DNA from: an uncultured Saprospiraceae bacterium
Lineage (GTDB): Bacteria > Bacteroidota > Bacteroidia > Chitinophagales > Saprospiraceae
Length of the DNA: 64,000 nt
Direction of reading: 5' to 3'
Assembly (NCBI GenBank): GCA_943788055.1
Contig: CALSOU010000006.1
Coordinates: 247,446 to 311,445, forward strand
Part shown: one piece after another, positions 60,570-64,000 of the stretch
Layout of the letters: each line of letters starts with the position of its first letter
Numbering within the stretch: position 1 is the stretch's first letter
Notes under the pieces: model-generated
The model's input: the letters and a program-made list of their open reading frames with translations, nothing else
The model's database searches: none
Told to the model about the DNA's origin: nothing
Translations under genes and position numbers: made by a program

Positions 60570-63487
60570 CTATCTCACAACAACTATTTTTTCAACTATC
60601 CTTTGACCTGATTTCAAGTCTTTAATTTCAAGAAGGAATATCCCATCTGGCATGTTATGTACTTGCAGTTGTGACTCGTTCACAGATGTTTGGATAAGTC
60701 TACCATCTAAATCAAAAATACTAGCCTGGAAATCGATCTGTCCTTCAATTTTGATATTAATTATATCAGTTGCAGGAATCGGATATATCTCTATACCTGT
60801 TTTTGATAATTCTACGGAAGAAGTGACGGAATCTTCACCATCGCAATCTTCGTCAATTCCATTATCTGGAATATCTGTTGCATCCGGATTAATCTCCGCA
60901 TTGGTGTCATCGCAATCGTCTGCGAATAGAAATCCATCTTCATCCAAATCATCGTCTAAAGTTGCAGGATCACAATCGTCATCAATTCCATTGTAAGGTT
61001 CCTCAGTCACGTCAGGATTGATGGCTGAGTTATTGTCATCGCAATCGTCAGCAAGTGGATAACCATCTTGATCTAAATCATCGTCCAAAGTTGCAGGATC
61101 ACAATCGTCATCGATTCCATTGTACGGCTCCTCTGTTGCGTCAGGGTTGATGTCCGAGTTATTGTCGTCGCAATCCTCTGCAAGCGGGAAGCCATCTTGA
61201 TCTAGATCGTCGTCTAAAGTGGTTGGATCACAGTCATCATCAATTCCATTGTAAGGTTCCTCAGTTGCATCTGGATTAATGTCCGAGTTATTGTCGTCGC
61301 AATCGTCAGCAAGTGGATAACCATCTTGATCTAAATCATCATCCAAAGTTGCAGGATCGCAGTCGTCATCGATTCCATTATACGGCTCCTCTACTACGTT
61401 AGGATTAATATCCGAGTTATTGTCGTCGCAATCGTCGGCTAGTACGAAGCCGTCTTGGTCTAGATCGTCATCCAGAGTCGCTGGATTACAATCATCATCT
61501 ATACCATTATACGGGATTTCATCTCCACTTGGAAAGATTTCTGGATCTGTATCGTCACAGTCATTTGCAAGTGGAAATCCATCTTGGTCTAGATCATCGT
61601 CCAGCGTTTCAGGATTACAATCATCATCGATTCCATTGTAAGGTTCTTCTACAACATCAGGATTGATGTTTGGATTATTGTCGTCACAATCCTCTGCAAG
61701 AGGGAAGCCATCTTGATCTAAGTCATCGTCCAGAGTGGTTGGATCACAATCATCGTCAATCCCGTTATAGGGTTCCTCAGTAGCATCAGGATTGATGTCT
61801 GGGTTGTTATCATCGCAATCTTCAGCAAGAACGAAGCCGTCTTGATCTAAATCGTCATCCAAGGTTTCTGGATCACAATCATCATCAATTCCGTTGTAAG
61901 GTTCCTCAGCTTGCGTCGGGGTTGACTGTCGGAGTTATTATCGTCGCAATCTTCGTCACCGACAAAGCCATCCTGATCTAGATCGTCGTCTAAAGTCCCA
62001 GGATTGCAGTCATCGTCAATTCCATTATATGGAATTTCTGGTTGAATAGGATTTACATTTGGATCATTGTCATCACAGTCAAATATTAGTATGAATCCAT
62101 CTTGGTCTAAATCGTCATCTAGGGTCAATGGATCACAGTCATCATCAATCCCGTTATATACAATCTCATTTTGGTCAGGATTGACATTGGGATTATTATC
62201 ATCACAATCGAATAATAGGGTGAAGCCATCTTGATCTAGATCGTCATCTAAAGTAGCTGCATCGCAATCATCATCAATTCCGTTGTAAGGAATTTCAGCT
62301 TGTCCTGGATTCACATTAGGGTCGTTGTCATCACAATCCAAAGCTAGAACAAACCCATCTTGATCAAGATCATCATCTAGAGTCTCAGGATCACAGTCAT
62401 CGTCAATTCCATTGTAAGGAATTTCAGTTTGTCCTGGATTTACATTTGCATCATTATCATCACAATCTTCATTGGCGTAGTAGCCGTCTTGATCCGCGTC
62501 TACATAACCAGATAAATCAAATTTGTAAATCTGAGTTACATAACTGCCAAAAGTTGTTCCATTTATAATATAAACCTCGTCATTAATTACAAATGAAGCA
62601 GGTGCCCAACGAGAAGTGCTAGGGTGGGGAGGCCTTTCCTCCCATGTGTTACTTGCAGGATCGTATGCCCAAAATTCTCCTGTCGCCATGCTGTTGTGGT
62701 CATCTCCATCACCACTGAGCACATATCCTATATCATTGTGGGAGAACTGTGTTCCTGCAACACGAGCTTCTCCAGGTAATGAAGCCATTTGAGTCCAAGT
62801 TCCGCCAGCGATGTCGTATTGATACAAATCATTAAAAATACCAGCGCCGTGACCTAAACCTGCATATGCGTAGTCGCCAATACCAAATTGATAAGGGTGA
62901 TGACGATTCACTGAAGGTGCATCAGTTATATCAGTCCAAGAGTCGGAAGCAATGTCATATTCCCACCAGTCATTTAAATTACCTATATCACTCCCTCCAT
63001 AACCTACTAGCACTTTCCCATTCTGAGCTATCATCGCAGGGTGGGTTCTTGCAATACAAGGACAAGATGATAATTCTGTCCATGTCATATTTTCGGGGTC
63101 ATAGACCCATAAGTCATTTAGATTTGAAGAACCATCATTTCCAAATCCAAAGTAAGCTTTACCATCCCAGGTGTCACCTATTGCAAAACCTCGTGCTGCG
63201 CCTGGAAAAGATGTTAGCTCTGTCCAACTATCACTTGCAGGGTCATACTGATAAAAATCATCTCGCACCCCGGTATTAGAATTCCCACCGACAATGTACC
63301 CCAAGCCATCAAAACTAAAGGCAAATGAGTGATGTGTTTGATTGAACCCACTTGGTAGTGACGCTACTTGTTCCCATTCTTGCCCTTGCGCTTGGAAGCA
63401 TATTAAGAGTAAAAAAATGTAAACTAATCGTAGTCTGAAGTGACTTTTTTCTGATTGCACGGAGTTGAAGTGTAGGACTTTATTCAT
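60570..63487 (-). CDS. Secreted kelch-MopE-repeat protein with T9SS sorting domain (frameshifted)
   Basis: About 960 residues if joined. A signal peptide (LVYIFLLLICFQAQGQ) and a five-to-six-blade kelch propeller (residues 40-325, e.g. DLWVYDPENMTWTELSSCP) are followed by 13 repeats of 43 residues with the MopE Cu/Ca-like metal-binding pattern (DDDLDQDGF, DCDDN, NPD, GIDDDCDP), then a T9SS type-A domain (ISISPIPATDII-like, LLEIKDLKSG). The two parts are in different frames: the junction near 61900-61930 holds 20 nt where the repeat pattern predicts 18. As written the first frame stops at 61847-61849, truncating the protein after the fifth repeat. Confidence 0.8.
60834..62500 (-). repeat. 13 tandem 129-bp repeats (MopE-like domains)
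   Basis: Tandem units of 43 codons, each with EF-hand-like DxDxDG (LDQDG) and DCDD acidic clusters and a closing GIDDDCDP; matches Pfam's MopE-type metal-binding motif. The last unit (near 60834) is degenerate, ending DEDCDGED. Confidence 0.88.
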
Positions 63488-63679
63488 ATAACTGTGTCGA
63501 TCTTGTTGTTTTAAATATTATTATAAATATATATAAATAATTCCTGATTCACTGTAAACCTATTGTATTGATTGACTTACGGTCGTATCCGAGACTATTC
63601 AAATTCACACACTACAGAGTTAATGGCTGGTGGACTATTCGTTACATACTTTTGTGATTCATTATACGGTTCGAGTATT

Positions 63680-64000
63680 TTATTGAGCTTCAAGATCATC
63701 CACTACGTCGTTATCATCGACAATCAAACACAACAACCCTGCAAGGATAAAGGAAACACCGCCAACGATCAATGCATAAATTGATGTATTACCGAAGAAC
63801 GTCTTTAGGATAAAGCCTAGAATTCCTGCTGCGACGATCTGTGGAATAACAATGAAGAAGTTGAACACTCCCATGTAGTAACCCATTTTGTTGGCCGGTA
63901 AAATACTGGACAACATGGCATAAGGCATTGAAAGAATACTCGCCCATGCAATCCCAATCCCGATCATCGACACCAATAATAGATTGGGGTCGCTAATAAA
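63680..64000 (-). CDS. MFS transporter (3' part)
   Basis: The last about 106 residues of a 12-helix MFS transporter; the 5' part is beyond the right edge. Visible are a helix with GIGIAWASILSMPYAML, SSILPANKMGYYMGVFNFFIVIPQIVAAGILGFI and VGGVSFILAGLLCLIV. The GIAWASILSMPYAML and MGYYMGVFNFF motifs are typical of SLC45-like sugar MFS transporters of Bacteroidota. Downstream of it lies 190 bp without gene. Confidence 0.75.
   Translation of the reverse strand, partial: FISDPNLLLVSMIGIGIAWASILSMPYAMLSSILPANKMGYYMGVFNFFIVIPQIVAAGILGFILKTFFGNTSIYALIVGGVSFILAGLLCLIVDDNDVVDDLEAQ

Noticed and set aside
60834..62500. CRISPR array
   Set aside because: The repeats are 129 bp in one reading frame of a protein, with no spacers and no cas genes.
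1..64000. tRNA or rRNA genes
   Set aside because: No segment with a TPsiC-loop-like GTTCGA and acceptor pairing was found in the intergenic regions on reading through them.

Overview
The window is a chromosomal segment of a Bacteroidota bacterium, probably from the marine Saprospiria / Cytophagia / Flavobacteriia side of the phylum. This rests on AT-rich DNA, type IX secretion (T9SS) sorting domains at the C-termini of several secreted proteins, TonB-dependent receptors (one with an N-terminal carboxypeptidase-like domain), DUF5686, a GlsA/GlsB-type aminolipid gene pair, DUF6428, and promoters of the form TTTG-N19-TAnnTTTG. I saw no rRNA, tRNA, insertion sequence, integrase, prophage or CRISPR array.

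Layout. 1-498: 5' end of a secreted TolB-like/amidohydrolase protein. 640-3374: short accessory genes, most of them broken (DUF1272, DinB, YCII lipoprotein) beside intact DUF6428 and DUF3291. 3400-10007: sugar epimerase/reductase, two TonB receptors, a lipoprotein and a SlyD-like FKBP isomerase. 10142-11659: two head-to-head gene remnants (GCS2-CBS and an alpha/beta hydrolase) that have both lost their 5' ends. 11730-14157: CAT-like acetyltransferase, BadF-type kinase and pfkA, overlapping by 4 bp. 14433-19943: hydroxybutyryl-CoA dehydrogenase, LptF/LptG permease, xseAB and a SanA-like protein. 19956-22817: decayed membrane-protein genes, a DUF1295 enzyme, a lipoprotein and an HxlR fragment. 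23107-30664: thioredoxin, glmM - cysteine desulfurase - ribD - DUF5686, and a PAP2 phosphatase. 30798-37633: a large T9SS protein, folD, prmA and the glsA/glsB-like pair. 37664-48873: nucleotidyltransferase, membrane protein, TPR/beta-barrel pair, GH53 endo-galactanase and a tandem CbbX-type AAA+ ATPase. 49154-51183: fdx-iscX-kdsC-ubiA operon. 51385-59626: TonB-C-like protein, M28 peptidase, lipoproteins, DUF2007 and DUF5655 proteins, a zincin lipoprotein, maf, a frameshifted aspartate kinase and DUF4287/DUF5655. 59700-63487: a decayed gene, an ammonium-transporter fragment, and a kelch/MopE-repeat T9SS protein with a frameshift. 63680-64000: 3' end of an MFS transporter.

The housekeeping genes serve envelope and cofactor work: GlmM (peptidoglycan/LPS precursor), KdsC and LptF/G (LPS), UbiA and PAP2 (prenyl lipids), GlsA/B (aminolipids), RibD (riboflavin), FolD (one-carbon), Fdx/IscX and a cysteine desulfurase (Fe-S).

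The most striking property is the number of damaged genes: about twelve genes carry nonsense codons, indels or truncations, several with more than one. Some are clearly real decay (substitution stops, truncations at junctions). Others are single +1 indels, two of them in T-runs and one in aspartate kinase, and could be sequencing errors. The least explained intact protein is the 869-residue AAA+ protein with two copies of an undescribed N-terminal beta-rich module.
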